DNA from: Lathyrus oleraceus
Lineage: Eukaryota > Streptophyta > Magnoliopsida > Fabales > Fabaceae
DNA length: 64,000 nt
Direction of reading: 5' to 3'
Assembly: GCF_024323335.1 (NCBI RefSeq)
Contig: NC_066579.1
Location: forward strand, 246,691,575 to 246,755,574
In this document: positions 45,544 through 57,699 of the stretch, piece after piece
How positions within the stretch are numbered: the stretch's first letter is position 1
Layout: the number at the start of each line of letters is the position of its first letter
Notes under the pieces: model-generated
Databases searched by the model: none
Told to the model about the DNA's origin: nothing
The model's input: only the letters and a program-made list of their open reading frames with translations
Made by a program: the position numbers and the translations under genes

Positions 45544-46758
45544 CTATCTAGGCTGATATGGACGTTGTTGTTGTTGTTGTTGTGGCGGTTGTTGAACTCT
45601 CTGTTGTTGCTGTTGACGTGGCTGAGGTGCTGGAATGGTTACAGCAGCAACCTGACGATACTGACCCCTATTTGTACTTCTTCTGTGTTGCACAACATTG
45701 GTTTCACCCTCCCTCCTGCGGGGTGCCCCAGCAAATGGTTTCTTTGAAGATGAGGAACCAACATCCTGAATCTTCCCAGCTTTAATCAAGCTTTCAGTCC
45801 TCTCCCCACAGATTACAACGTCTGAGAAACTACCGAATGGGCAACTTCCCATCCGGTCCATGAATACACCTTGTAAAGTATCGATAAACATATCAGTCAG
45901 TTCCCTTTCCAGCATAGGGGGTTGTACTCGTGCAGCCAATTCACGCCACCTCTGGGCATACTCCTTGAAGCTCTCTCCAGATTTCTGACATAGACTCTCC
46001 AACTGAGTCCGGCTCGGCGCCATGTCCATATTATGTTTGTACTGCCTCAAGAAGGCTTCACCCAGATCTCTCCAACTTCGGATAGAATCTCTCTTAAGCT
46101 CCATGTACCAATCCAAGGAAGCTCCAGACAAGCTATCCTGGAAGAAATACATCCACATCTTCTCGTCATCGGTGTAAGCAGAGATCTTCCTGTAGTAGGC
46201 CTGCACATGGGTGCGAGGACAAGAAGTACCGTTGTATTTATCGAAGGAATGCGCTTTGAACTTATAGGGAATTCTCAATCCTTCCACCAGGCCCATATTT
46301 GTAACATCAAAACCCAGGGAGTTCTGACATTCCATAGCTCGGATCTTCTCAGCAAGGGCATCCACCTTCCGATCCCTCTCTTCAACTCTTCCAACATCGT
46401 CATCCTCATTGAGCAGTGTGAACATGTCCTCCTGCCTGTCAACCAGCGGAGCAGGATGACGAATCGGAGCCCGGGTAGCTCTGGCATTAACAGTCTCTCC
46501 AGCAAGAGGCTGTCTGTTGATTCTAATACCCCTCAATTCATCACCCACGGCATAATCATTGACGGGAGAAACAACAGCAGCATTATCGGTCACAGGTGTA
46601 CCCACAGGTGAGGCACGACTAGGAGGTGGGAGCACAACTTCCTGTCTCTGGGCTAAGGCACGCAGCTCCTCTTGCCCTTGAACGACCCCTTGCATCATTG
46701 TCATGAATTGGGCCATGTTAGCCCTCATCTCAGCCAACTCTGCTTGAACCTGGTCCAT
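45544..46758 (-). CDS. Ogre copy 3 gag (404 aa)
   Basis: Capsid protein, starting at ATG 46758 (MDQVQAELAEMRANM), 1.1 kb downstream of the primer site. It has an N-terminal amphipathic helix, a flexible P/V-rich region, then the retrotransposon gag domain at about 200-330 (WMYFFQDSLSGASLDWYMEL, SRTQLESLCQKSGESFKEYA, LTDMFIDTLQG). The basic, Q-rich tail (QPRQQQQQRVQQPPQQQQQQ) replaces a zinc knuckle. It ends at TAG 45544-45546, and the same frame resumes at once into the protease ORF. The TAG is either a mutation or a readthrough codon; the other gags in the window are too damaged at this point to decide. Confidence 0.92.
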   Translation of the reverse strand: MDQVQAELAEMRANMAQFMTMMQGVVQGQEELRALAQRQEVVLPPPSRASPVGTPVTDNAAVVSPVNDYAVGDELRGIRINRQPLAGETVNARATRAPIRHPAPLVDRQEDMFTLLNEDDDVGRVEERDRKVDALAEKIRAMECQNSLGFDVTNMGLVEGLRIPYKFKAHSFDKYNGTSCPRTHVQAYYRKISAYTDDEKMWMYFFQDSLSGASLDWYMELKRDSIRSWRDLGEAFLRQYKHNMDMAPSRTQLESLCQKSGESFKEYAQRWRELAARVQPPMLERELTDMFIDTLQGVFMDRMGSCPFGSFSDVVICGERTESLIKAGKIQDVGSSSSKKPFAGAPRRREGETNVVQHRRSTNRGQYRQVAAVTIPAPQPRQQQQQRVQQPPQQQQQQRPYQPR

Positions 46759-47825
46759 GTTCCTCTATTGATTCAATCTGGTTGCGTAGTGGTGCGGACG
46801 TTGATCAGCTATCCTGCCTGACACAGGAACCAGAGTGAGAAGTCTCGATCAAGAACACCTGTAATGTAAGAATGATATGTGTATGATGCGTGTGATGCGT
46901 ATGCAGGTTAACCTTTCTTTTTCTATGCATTATTTTTTTATTTTTCCGAAAATAAACATGCTATGATGCAAATGATGGAGCCATGACTGGTCGGCTGAGT
47001 ATCACGCGACACGGGATCAAAGCTTCGGCCTGAATTCGGAACCGCAAAGTCATCATCTGAGACCCAAAATCATCTGAACCCATACTTCTGAACCAAGTCA
47101 ACATCTGAGCAAGTACCCTCAAATTCAGCCCAGGGATCCGAAATAAATGGAACCCTCTGATAAATGCCAAGGTCAAACCTCCGGCGTCCAGAAATAGAGA
47201 CCCTTGAATCCAACTGGACCATAGTCACCATCACAGAATCACTGACGAAACCTGTACTTGCAAGAATCAGACCCTCCCCTCACAGGTGAATTCTAACAAG
47301 GTCATCCTAAGGCGGACAATGGTCTCGACAATCGGGCAAAGATACTCAACGGGTTTGCCCTTTCGGGTGTGCCATTATAGCTCTCTTAAGATCTTCTAAA
47401 CCAAAGATCCGGGAAAGAACGTCACTGAAGTCACCAGCTCAGATGAGGTGAATCAACCAAAGTGGATACTCCACAAAGGAAGAGCACTCTCAAATAAACC
47501 TCGTCCGGCTTGTGGTATGTCACGTCGCCAAAAACATGTTGACCTAACATGAGAGGCAACATGAGACCACACTAATCCTAGGTGTATACTCGGGCCTGGG
47601 TTTTAGCCCCACTCAGAACACCCTCCCAAACTCAGAGGAACCAACCTGTACAGAAGACAACACAATGATAGTATGATGCAGGCAAACATTTATGTAAATA
47701 TATACACAACAAAATAATCATAAATGCAATAAATGAAACAGCCAAAGCAACCAAGCCCTATCCTAGAGAGCGCTAGGAGAGACTCGCTTAGGGAAGATGG
47801 ACCAGCAAGAGGTCAACTTCTATAG
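46759..47825 (-). other. Ogre copy 3 5' leader without ORF1
   Basis: Untranslated. It contains the conserved block 47221-47370 shared with copy 1 (4702-4855). In copy 1 an ORF1 of about 585 codons lies between this block and gag; here only about 460 bases without a recognisable ORF1 remain. Confidence 0.75.
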
Positions 47826-47845
47826 TTTCCCCAGCAGAGTCGCCA
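47826..47845 (-). promoter_or_regulatory. Primer-binding site of Ogre copy 3 (tRNA-Arg type)
   Basis: Minus strand reads TGGCGACTCTGCTGGGGAAA, two bases (GC) after the LTR end. Ogre elements are known for a tRNA-Arg primer site of this form. Confidence 0.92.
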
Positions 47846-47847
47846 GC

Positions 47848-50800
47848 TGTCGCATTACGCGAAAAACCGACGAGAAAAACAAAACAACAAAGCCGCCACC
47901 GTGCGTTATTTATCCCAAAAGAGGGAAAGGAAACGCTCGAAGTAAACCTGGGAAAGACATGGTCTCGCGACCAAAGAGAGATGGGATCGGGAGTCGGTTA
48001 TGCGAAGGGAAGGTATTAGCACCCCTACGCATCCGTCGTACTCGACGAGATCCACGCACAAAAGGAAGGAAACACCACACAAGGCTGGAAGGAAACACAG
48101 AAAGACAAGAGAAACTAAACTCGGTAGGATATCGCATCCTGGGCCTACGTAGTCTGTCAGGCACAGACATCAGAGTCGACGTAGTTCGGGACAGGGGGGA
48201 AACGTGCTCGCTAGGATGTCGCATCCTATGCATACGTATCTTCTCTGACAGGAGAAGAATCAGAGCACTCATAGCTCGACTAACGCACGCCAAACAAAAC
48301 ACAAACACAGACAGGAAACTGATTGCCAATCATTGGACTTACGTCACACTCCACACAAACAGGCAAACATGGAAACCGAATGCCAATCGCTGGACTTACA
48401 TCAGACTCCGAACCAACAAACACACACACACAGGAAACCAACTGCCAATCGCTGGACTTACGTCAGACTCCAACAAACAAAGGGGTTGCAAACGAAAAAG
48501 GGCGCCCGGAGAGATCAGCTCATCTCCTGCCTACGTACCTCATCTGGTATGAGGATCAGGGCGACGTAGTTCCCCTGAACAGGGAAAAAGGACTAGCCTA
48601 ACCAGATACAAAGGGAGACACAAGCTACTAGGGAGACTACGACTCGAGCCTAGAAGTTGTCATGCATACGATCCTTATGTTAAGGTTTCTATCTAACTTG
48701 CACAGGGAGCAAGCCATCCTAAACAGCACCAGCAAATACATACAAACACAATAAAGCAAGCACACACACTATATGCAAACAATTGGGCTCATACAAGGTT
48801 AGACTGTGAAACACAAGCCAACTGGAATCGGGTGTAGTTAGCTCTTAACCCTAACATTGAGAGTTAGGGTGAAGCAGATGAAATGGGAAGTGAGGGTAAG
48901 ACCTCACAGCTCTTATCCCTGGCCTGGGAGAGCTTCAGACAAATGAAAGGGTGGGAGTTCAGAAAGTAGGAACTCTTCTCCACATATGACTGACACAACA
49001 AAGATCTTGGGCTATTATCCACAATGCATCAACACATGGTGTGAGCAAAGTGAATGACGCAACTGAATAGCAGGAGATGGATTGCACATATCTTTTATCT
49101 GCCAATTGCCTCATAAGAGGTCTTTACCTGCTTGGCACAAAAGTAAACATTCACAAGCATTGCCTCTTAAGGAGGGATTCAAACAAGTGCCTGCCCACAT
49201 AACAGGACAGGTCTTCCAGACTACATGAAGTCAGAGAGTTATACCTCAGTGGTTAAGCAACCAAGCAAAGCAAAAGCAAGTTCAAAATAACTCAAAGCAA
49301 CTTAGGTACCTGTGAAAAATCTAACCCAATCAGTACACAGTTCAATCAATCAAACAGACAACAGTCAATCACACAGACAGACAAAGCATCAGGCAACAAT
49401 GTGCAAGGCACAAGCCCAAACACAAATAAATTGGTATCAACCTACAAAACAACACAAGGTTAGCCAATATCAATCAACTAATCAATCCAAATGAGTGAAC
49501 CACTTCAACCATGGTAATGTGCTTCTTAACCTGAAATCCACAATCCAAACAGTGAGTCCAAACCACTAGGTCAAAGCCTAGGGTCAAAAGAGGGTCAAAC
49601 ATTCAAAACAGAACATGAAATTTAACATGAATCAACTTCAATCACATCTTGATACAACTCAAAAGGTCCCATATCAATATCATTAACCAAAAGCATTTCA
49701 TGAACCAAACATGGCAAGGTATGCAAATTGTGACCACATTGTGACATCAGAAGAAATAAATGCACATTAAATCAAAAATGATTCAAATAATCTTGGCAAA
49801 ATTCATGAGTAAACAGGACATACAACATGATCATCATACAAAAAATTAGAGGCATTGGACATCATTAGGCATGGCAATCACATAGCATAAGTCAAGACAA
49901 GCACATGCGTGACACAAATTGTCACACCAAGTTAGCATAGGCATAAAACAGGGATGGATCATGGTAAAAACCTCAAACCAAGGCCAAAACAACACTCAAC
50001 ATGTCTAGAAATAGTATGCAAAAATTCAGAAGCATTGGATAAGACACAAGCATTTTATGATCAAATGAAGTTCAAGGCAATTTTAAAGCTCAAATATGAT
50101 CAACCAGAATGAAAAATCTCAATTAAATCAGAAATGATTCCAATAATTCCACCAAAAATCATGAGTAATCAAAACATCTATAACATGCATCACACAAAAA
50201 ATCAGGAGCATAGGATATCATTTGGCATGGCAAACACATCATTCAAGTTGAACATCACAAGGTGTGACACAAATTGTCACACCAACTTAGCACATTCATA
50301 AAACAGATATGGTAAGTGATAAAAATACCAAATCAACACCAAAATGTCAAGCAATGTGTCTAGTTATAGCATGAAAAATTTCATATTCATTGGATCAAAG
50401 ACCAGCATTTCACAACATGATAACCAATGCAAGGTCAAGTAAGCATACATGTTCAAACATCCTAGCACAAAAAATTATCCAGCCAAGCACAATTTTGAAA
50501 TTAATGATAAAAGAATAATAGACAAGATAAGGATCATAATGCAAAAAATTGGGATGAATTTGGTTTAATTTTCAATTTTAAATGAATTTTGGAAGTTGAG
50601 AAAAATTTGAAATGAAATGTGAAGCCAAACATGAAATAATGAAGAAAATAATGAAAATGCAAGGCAAATGGAATGCTCTGGCCGAGAATCGAACCCTGGG
50701 ACACTTTCAAAATCAAATGCGCGCGCCATACAAAACGACCGTGTTTTGATCACAAACCCTAACTTGGCGCGCTATGCATTCAAAAATCCGCAGCAAATAT

Positions 50801-52553
50801 GCATGAACTCGTGGATGAATCCGTAGGAAAACCTATGCGTTCCGCATCAAAATTCGCAGGAAATCTGGACAAGCGTATGAACATGATGAAGATCATGAAG
50901 ATCTTCATCCAGAATTTTCCAGAAAAATCCAAATGCTCCAGAAATGAAAATCAAACACATCATTCAACTCATTAGGCATCATACATCAAGAATCCATGAA
51001 TTTTTCATGCAAAAACAACATCAAACGCATGGATCGAAGGAAATAAAAATCATCATCAAAACTTGAAATGCATGTAACTTGCTCAATTCAACACCAAATC
51101 AATCCAAATTTCCATCAGAATTACCACCATTCCATGATCTACAAGATAGGCATAATGAATTGCAAAATTAAAGAGGTCGAAAAACCAACCTCTTGATGAA
51201 CAGAATTGGATCCACGTGTTTCCAAGCTTTGCCACGCCTCAAATCTCTTCCAGTATGCTTATTGAGATGGATGATGATGAAATGGAAGCTCAACAATGAA
51301 AGAAACAAGCTAAATCTTCAACTGCCATGGAAGCTTCAAGCTATGAACATGAACTTAAACAACCACGATTTCTCTTGCTCACACGTCCAAAAGTGCTCCA
51401 ATATGCTCCCTGATGATGAATTGATCAATCAAAAGTGTTTAGGTTTGAAGAATTTTTGGAAAAAAGTGAGAGAAAAATTTGGAGGATTTTGTTGAATCTA
51501 GATCTAGAATGTTCATTCTGATCAAAACAGTTATGATTAAGCATATATACTCCATGCTAATCATGTTTAGGAATGGTTTAGGGCAAATGCAAATGAGATT
51601 AAGAAGCTTTGTGGTGTAAGTGCAAAAATGCATTTTCTACTTCATGCACCTCTATGCACGTGAACAGTGCACACTCTTGGCCCAAAATGCCTTAAAAACA
51701 TTCCATGCACACTTTTGAATTGATTTGGTATGCATATATTCAACCAAAATGAGTTTATGAAATTTCTTCCCAAAATCTACATGAATGAGCCAATGCCATG
51801 CAAATGAGATTTCATGCCAAATGATGGTATGCTTGGAAAATACATGTTACAAGGATCAATATGCAAAAAGAACCACTCAAATGGGAGTTTTGGTTTGAAA
51901 GTTATGCTCATTTGAAGTTTAAACCACACTTTGCCATGATTGAACCATATCTCCTCAACCACACATGAGAAATTCATGATCTTAGACTTTTTTAAAATGG
52001 GAGAGAAAGATCTTCAACTTTCATGTTGGACAAAATTTCATTTGAAGCTTTCTTGATGATGTAATATTGAGTTGAAGTTGGTCCAAATTCTTTCCATTTT
52101 TGGAAAGTTCAAATTACAGGTCACCTGCTATTTTTGGAAAGTCTTGATCTGACTTCAAATCCTTCAATGTTGATGTTTGAGATGTCAAATGAGACTTGTT
52201 TGCACATGAATGAGGCATCACTAACCATTTCCCACCTCCAAATCCATAGTTGACTGTGCAGTTGACTTCTGTTGACTTTTCAGGGCCTCAGATGATTTGA
52301 TCATGCATTGATGAATTCTGAGCCTTCAACACTTGGCCAAACCACTTCAAAATGATCCTTGAATCATGTGAACTCCTAGTACCAACCCTAGGGCTTTGAT
52401 CTCATGGAGAAATGCACTTGTTTGCTTGCACAGTTGAATCTCCTAACCAGTCTTGCCTGATGACATGAGGGACTATGCAATGACAATGCAATGTTAATGA
52501 CCTAAACATGAAATGTATGTAGAAAATGAGAGGTTCAAATTTGAGATGCTACA
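47848..52553 (-). repeat. Ogre copy 3, 5' LTR
   Basis: 4706 bp, same termini as 31527-36256 (right terminus gagatgctaca with one change). Stem-loop modules at 48145-48184, about 48232-48276 and 48531-48569; triplicate repeat at 48313-48471; B-box at 50686-50696; TATA at 51543-51549. Confidence 0.95.
51543..51549 (-). promoter_or_regulatory. TATA box, Ogre copy 3 5' LTR
   Basis: Same GGAGTATATATGCTT context as 35246-35252; this is the LTR that would drive the element. Confidence 0.5.
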
Positions 52554-52558
52554 AAGGG
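52554..52558. repeat. Target site duplication of Ogre copy 3 (right), aaggg
   Basis: Matches 31522-31526. Confidence 0.95.
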
Positions 52559-52616
52559 GTGTTAACATTGTTGTTAAGGATCCATTTATCCCTGTTGTGG
52601 ATCATAAGGGTACATG
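52559..52616 (-). other. 3' UTR of the outer Ogre, second piece; includes left TSD of copia 2
   Basis: Only 58 bases of pre-insertion sequence lie between Ogre copy 3 and copia 2. The last five, acatg (52612-52616), are the copia 2 target duplication. Confidence 0.7.
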
Positions 52617-53920
52617 TGTAAGTTTAAAGAGTGCCTTAGAGGGGGGGGGGGTGAATGAGGCACTTAGACTATTTTCCGGATTTTTGACGGTTTATGACTT
52701 TTACTTTCTTGAGTTGCTTATGTGATGAAAAGAGGTAAATTGTGGAAACTAAAGAACACCACGATGTATAGGGGTTCCCCTCATAGATTGAGAGTACTCC
52801 ACTCCCCTTTCAACAAGAAAGAGAATTTCACTATAATGTTAGATTCCTAGACAAGACACCTTAAGGTCTTTCTATCTAATTCTAACACACCAAGAACAAT
52901 CCTCTCGGATTTACAATGTTTAAAGTCCAATCGAGACTCAATTTCTCACAAAAGGACCTCTTGTATCCACACACCGGATAACAAGGATAAACCTTACAAA
53001 CTTATTCTTAACAATCCTAAAAATAAGTTGTAATCAAGAAATACAATTCTGAATTTTTTGTAGAAGATGAAATAGTTGGAATTTTGAAGTATATCAATTT
53101 ATCAATTGATCTTATCCTTTGTAACACTCAATTCTCACAATAATTATACAAGTGTTCTTTGTATGAAATGAAACTATGATGCTGACAATGAAAGTTTATG
53201 CAAGATTTCACTCTTAAGAAAATTTGGAAGAACACTTATTTTGTTTGAGAGAATGTGTGTAAATGATTTGAAATTTTTCAAGGAGGTAAGTTTGAAATCT
53301 GGAAAAAATGATGTTTATATATTGTCCAAACACCTCCTCAAGTGGATGCAAATGTCCAAAGGATGCCATGGTTCATGGTAAATAAAATAGAAAATTTTCC
53401 ATGAAAAGATGCATTGATTTTTGCCTCTGGATCAGTGGTAATCGATTACCTTAATATGGGTAATCGGTTACTTGCATTCAACGTTAAAAAAATATTTGAA
53501 ATTTTCGCAAAGTAATTGGTTACCCCAAAAAGGATAATCGATTACTTGGTTCCAACATTCAAAAGTATTTGAAATTAACACAGAGTAATCGGTTATCATA
53601 AAGTGGATAATCGGTTACTTTGTCACAAATTTGAAAAATAGTTAAAAGAGTGAAGTGTTATGATTTGTTTGATGCATAAAAATACTTTCAGTGATTATGG
53701 CATGAACGAAACATGATTTGAACAGTTGTATAACTATCTAGAGTTCAAGTGTTACCTTATCCATTTGAAAGACGACTCTTCATGCGTTTCATCAAGACTT
53801 GATCATTGGTTGGAAACTTCATTCATGAGCTTGAATCTTGATCAATCCTTTTGTTAATCAGTCTTAGCTTTGTAGAGAATTTTGTCGTCATCAAAACATC
53901 TGAGAAGTCATGTCTTCACA
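52617..53920 (-). repeat. Copia 2, 3' LTR
   Basis: Plus-strand ends TGTAAGTTTAAAG and GTCTTCACA. G run of 11 at 52641-52651, TATA at 53314-53323, and a cluster of AATCGATTAC/AATCGGTTAC motifs at about 53440-53640. Confidence 0.95.
53314..53323 (-). promoter_or_regulatory. TATA box, copia 2 3' LTR
   Basis: Minus strand reads CAATATATAAACATC; same at 63035-63044 in the 5' LTR. Confidence 0.7.
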
Positions 53921-53921
53921 A

Positions 53922-53934
53922 TCTCCCCCTTTTT
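53922..53934 (-). promoter_or_regulatory. Polypurine tract of copia 2
   Basis: Minus strand reads AAAAAGGGGGAGAT directly before the LTR start (TGTGAAGAC). Additional GGGGGA tracts lie upstream at 53991-54000 and 54083-54096, consistent with the multiple PPTs described for Sireviruses. Confidence 0.85.
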
Positions 53935-54280
53935 GATGATGACAACCCAAAATAATGAAAGTTTGATCCAAGTGTATTTCTCTAGCAAATGCTCCCCCTT
54001 AATTTATGAATTAAGGAGTCTTTTGAAATCTGCATTTTGTTAGAGAGAAACAACAAACAAGGAAATAACATAGTAACAATCTCTTCTCCCCCTTTGTCAT
54101 TAACAAAAAGGGTGAAATAGAGAAGAAAGTATCAATCATGCAAACAATATATAATAAGCACCACATAACACACAAGATAATGCAAACATAACATAAACCA
54201 TCAATTTTAGCATAGTCTTAAAATAACCTAAAAGTACTAACTTAAAAAACATAAACTAGAAAATAAAAAGATGACCAAAC

Positions 54281-55395
54281 TTAATCACTTTCTGACATGT
54301 CGACTCCATCATCCTCTTCACCTTCTTCATCACTTTCCTTAGCACCTTCTTCACTAGGGACAGGTTGACGGTTCAAGGAAAGGAAGAGTTTCCGAAGAGA
54401 TTTGATACCACGTTGAGTGACCCTGTGATTATGGTGCATGGTAGTCTCAATGGAACACATTTTGTTATACAACATAGCATTTGTGATTTCACCTTCCGGA
54501 ATTGGTGGAGGAGCGGAAGAAGCGGCCGAATCTTTGTACCGAAACACTCCATTTAGTCCGATACTAATCTCGGTGTTCTTCGTTGCAGTAATCTCGTTGA
54601 TTTCACAATTTCTAACCGTCATTGGAGTCTTTGCTTACCTTTGAAGCGGAACACCATGAAATTCCAGAATTCTTAAAACAATTCTACCATAGGGAAGTCC
54701 GCCACTTAGAGATAGTTGATGCTTCATGTGTTGGTAAATGACATACACCCAATTAATCTTCATATTCAGTTTCAAGGATCTAATAAGTTGTAGTTCAAGT
54801 TCACTAACTTGGGCATGGTTAGAATGTTTTGGAACCAACACATAAGCAAGTACATAGTGTAGCATCCTATCGCTCACAGATAACATGTTAGCAAATTTCA
54901 CTACCCTTGAAGATTCTGATCTTTGCCGGCTCATGAGGCTAGCCTGAGTGCCTCTAGAAATTGAAACAAAATACTCCAAACTATTATAATTGCTTCATGC
55001 ATCATTATCGGTTTCAGTACTTTGACGAAATGCTTCTCCTTCAGAAGGGATTTCCAGACATGTTCCCAGTTGATTCAGATTCATAGAGATTTCAACATTT
55101 TTGACCTTAACAATCAATACCAAATCTCCAAAATCATCGGTTCCAAACTTTATAGTGGTATAGAAATCTCTTATCATATCAGGGTAATAATCACCAATAT
55201 CAGAAAAGTTTCAAAGTTAAAGCTATGAGACGGAATAGCTTGGAAGTTAACATATTTTATCGGCATGAGAGTTCGAGTCCGGACAGCATAGCTCAACCGT
55301 CTGGATTTCACAGTGCCAGCATGTTGTTCTTCTGCATGTTGAGAAGCTTCTTCATCCATTTTCTTCTTTCCCTTGTCTTGTCTTGGAGGTGCCAT
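54281..55395 (-). pseudogene. Copia 2 downstream (env-like) ORF, broken
   Basis: Extra ORF between pol and PPT. Start at ATG 55393-55395 (MAPPRQDKGKKKMDEEAS). A frameshift at about 55205-55220 leads into a frame that runs to 54281 with two stops (54995-54997 and 54635-54637). It is rich in basic/acidic residues at the N-terminus, has a central part with HYVLAYVLVPKHSNHAQVSE and LPYGRIVLRILEFHGV, and an acidic tail ending EEGEEDDGVDMSESD. This is the general layout of Sirevirus env-like ORFs; no signal peptide or transmembrane span is evident, so function is unknown. Confidence 0.65.
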
Positions 55396-57699
55396 GGAAG
55401 CTTTGAGATTTAGGGTTTTGGAAAGGTTTTTCTGGATTCTAGCTGGAGAGAGAATATGGTGAGTTGATAATGAGAGTGGGGTTTCAATATAGCTTTGAAT
55501 GGAATTAATGGTGATAATGGAGGAGAAGGAAGATGGAGAGTTTTGGAAGAGTGAGATGAATGTGAAGGTTGGAGAGAGAGTACCAATGTTTGAAGTGATT
55601 AACTTTAAGTAAAAGGACAAGAAATAAGCACTTAACACAAACAATGCAATAACTCACGACGTTACTACGCAATCTACCGGATGCTCGACCTTTGGAGACT
55701 TACTCACCTGTAGTAGAAGGAGTTAACGTGTTCTTAAGAAAAGATAGAGTTTATTTGTGTTTTAGGAATGCTCATGCAAGAAAGGAAGTCCTAAACGAAG
55801 GAACCGTGCTACCTTAATTGACCTGTAAACGTGAGACTATACGAAGTCTAGCAAACCTATGGGGATACAAAAAGCAAGTCTCAAAAGAGAACAAAAACTG
55901 GAAATGGAATGCCAACCAATGGGCTTACATCTAACTCCATAAAACAGGAAACAGATAGCCAATCAATGGTCTTACATCTAACTCCTCAAACAAAGTAGGA
56001 AACAGATAGCTAATCGATGGTCTTACATCTGACTCCTCAAACAAACAAACATGCATGAAAAGCAAACATATGAAAAATTCACAAACAAGCAAACAAGCAA
56101 TCAAGCAACACACTCTATATGCAAACAAGAGGCTCAGACAAGTTGGTTGGGCTTTAGTCAAGGGGTCATATCAACCTCGATAAACAAGCCAGAATGCAAG
56201 GGTAAACATGAGCTCTTAACCACTGACATTGAACGTCAGGGTGAGCAGATCAAAATGGTACTGAGGCTGAGACCTCATGCTCTTAACCCTGGCCTGGGTG
56301 AGCTTATGATAGAGAAGGTGTGGGGATCCAGAATGAGGGACCCTATTCCACCTAACTGACTCTATACAAGATCTTGGGTGTTTATTCAAAAGCATCAGCA
56401 CGTAGTGCGAGCATAATGAAAGACTCACTGAATAGCAGGGGATTGATTGCTAATCCCTTCTATCTGCCAATCGCCTCTTCACTTAGGAGGACTTAACAAG
56501 TAACTTGCCTCATCAAGGAGGTCTTTAGCATAAATATAAACAATCACAATCATTGCCTCTTAAGGAGGACTTCAGCCAAATGCCTGCCAAAAGAAACGAC
56601 AGGGCTTCTAGACTACATGGAGTTAGAGAATGATTACCTAGGTGGTATACCAACCACAACCAAAGCAAAGCTCAAGCAAGAGCTAAAAGCGACTAATGTA
56701 CCTGTACAAAATTCAAACAAGTCAATATTGTATTCAGACAAACCAAACAGACAATCACAGTGGTTCTCTTCCAATATGTACACAATACAAGTCCTATGTG
56801 TAAACAACTCAAGTGAGTTCATCACCAAGGGACCTACAACACAACAAAGGTTAGTGGACAAATTAATTTGCATCTCAAGTAATGAGATCACATCAACCAC
56901 TAGAGCTAGATGCTTGAACCTGAAATACAAAGCTCAAAAGGTGAGTACAAACCACTAGTACCAAGACTAGGGTCAAAGGCAAAGCAAATAACCAAAACAG
57001 AAGTTGATATTCCACATGACTCACATTCAATCAAACAAGAACATGTCCTAAAAAGGACCAAACTCAAATCATAGGGCAAAGCCATCAAATGAACAAGATA
57101 AGGCAAACGCAAGCAAAGGTGATCACAATTGGACATCAAGAATAGAAAATACACATTAAAACAGAAATGAATCCAATGATCATGAAATTTTTTATGTGAT
57201 ATCAACATGTTAAACACAAGCCTCATGCAAAAATTTAGGACCAGAAGATAACAAATGGTGTGTGAATGAAAATGCATAAAGGCAAGGTCAAGAATGTGAC
57301 ACCAAATGTTACAACATATCTCCATGTGTCCAAAACAGTGAGATTAAATGGTAAAAATGCCAAACAAAAGCCAAAAGATCATGTCACATGTTATGAATAA
57401 GCATGTCAAATTTCAAGGCAATTGGACAAATCATGATCATTTTACAAGCAATTAGCACAACATGTCACATTTGCATCATGTTCAAACAACCAAGCACATT
57501 CAAAATTCCAGCAAGGAAAAAATCAAGAAATAAACATCACAAAATAATAGACATTCAAGCAAACATGTGGAAAAAAGTTTGAATTAAATTGGATTAGTAT
57601 GCTATTTTTAGTGATTTTTTCAATTTGAAGAAAATAAATGGAAATAATGAAAATCAATTGGAAAATGGAAATTGAATGGGAATTGGAAAAGTGCTAGAA

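Larger units (their letters stand above)
31527..52553 (-). mobile_element. Full-length Ogre (Ty3/gypsy, Tat lineage), copy 3
   Basis: 21,027 bp, minus strand. Order in sense direction: 5' LTR (52553-47848), tRNA-Arg-type primer site, 1.1-kb leader, gag, protease, candidate intron, RT/RNase H/second RNase H/integrase, 3.5-kb repeat-rich 3' UTR, polypurine tract, 3' LTR (36256-31527). Perfect 5-bp target duplications flank it. LTRs of 4.7 kb, dual RNase H and the primer site are diagnostic of Ogre. The LTR pair differs by scattered substitutions and one indel of about 23 bases (near 31748), so insertion is fairly recent. Unlike copies 1 and 2 it has no ORF1. Three nonsense codons interrupt coding. 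Confidence 0.97.

Noticed and set aside
47797..48552. 251-codon plus-strand frame across the Ogre LTR boundary
   Set aside because: Spans primer site, LTR end and tandem repeats antisense to the element; the corresponding region of the other LTR is broken up.
52513..52725. Plus-strand 70-codon frame across 52554-52616
   Set aside because: Joins an Ogre LTR end, outer-Ogre UTR and a copia LTR; a chance frame across three elements.
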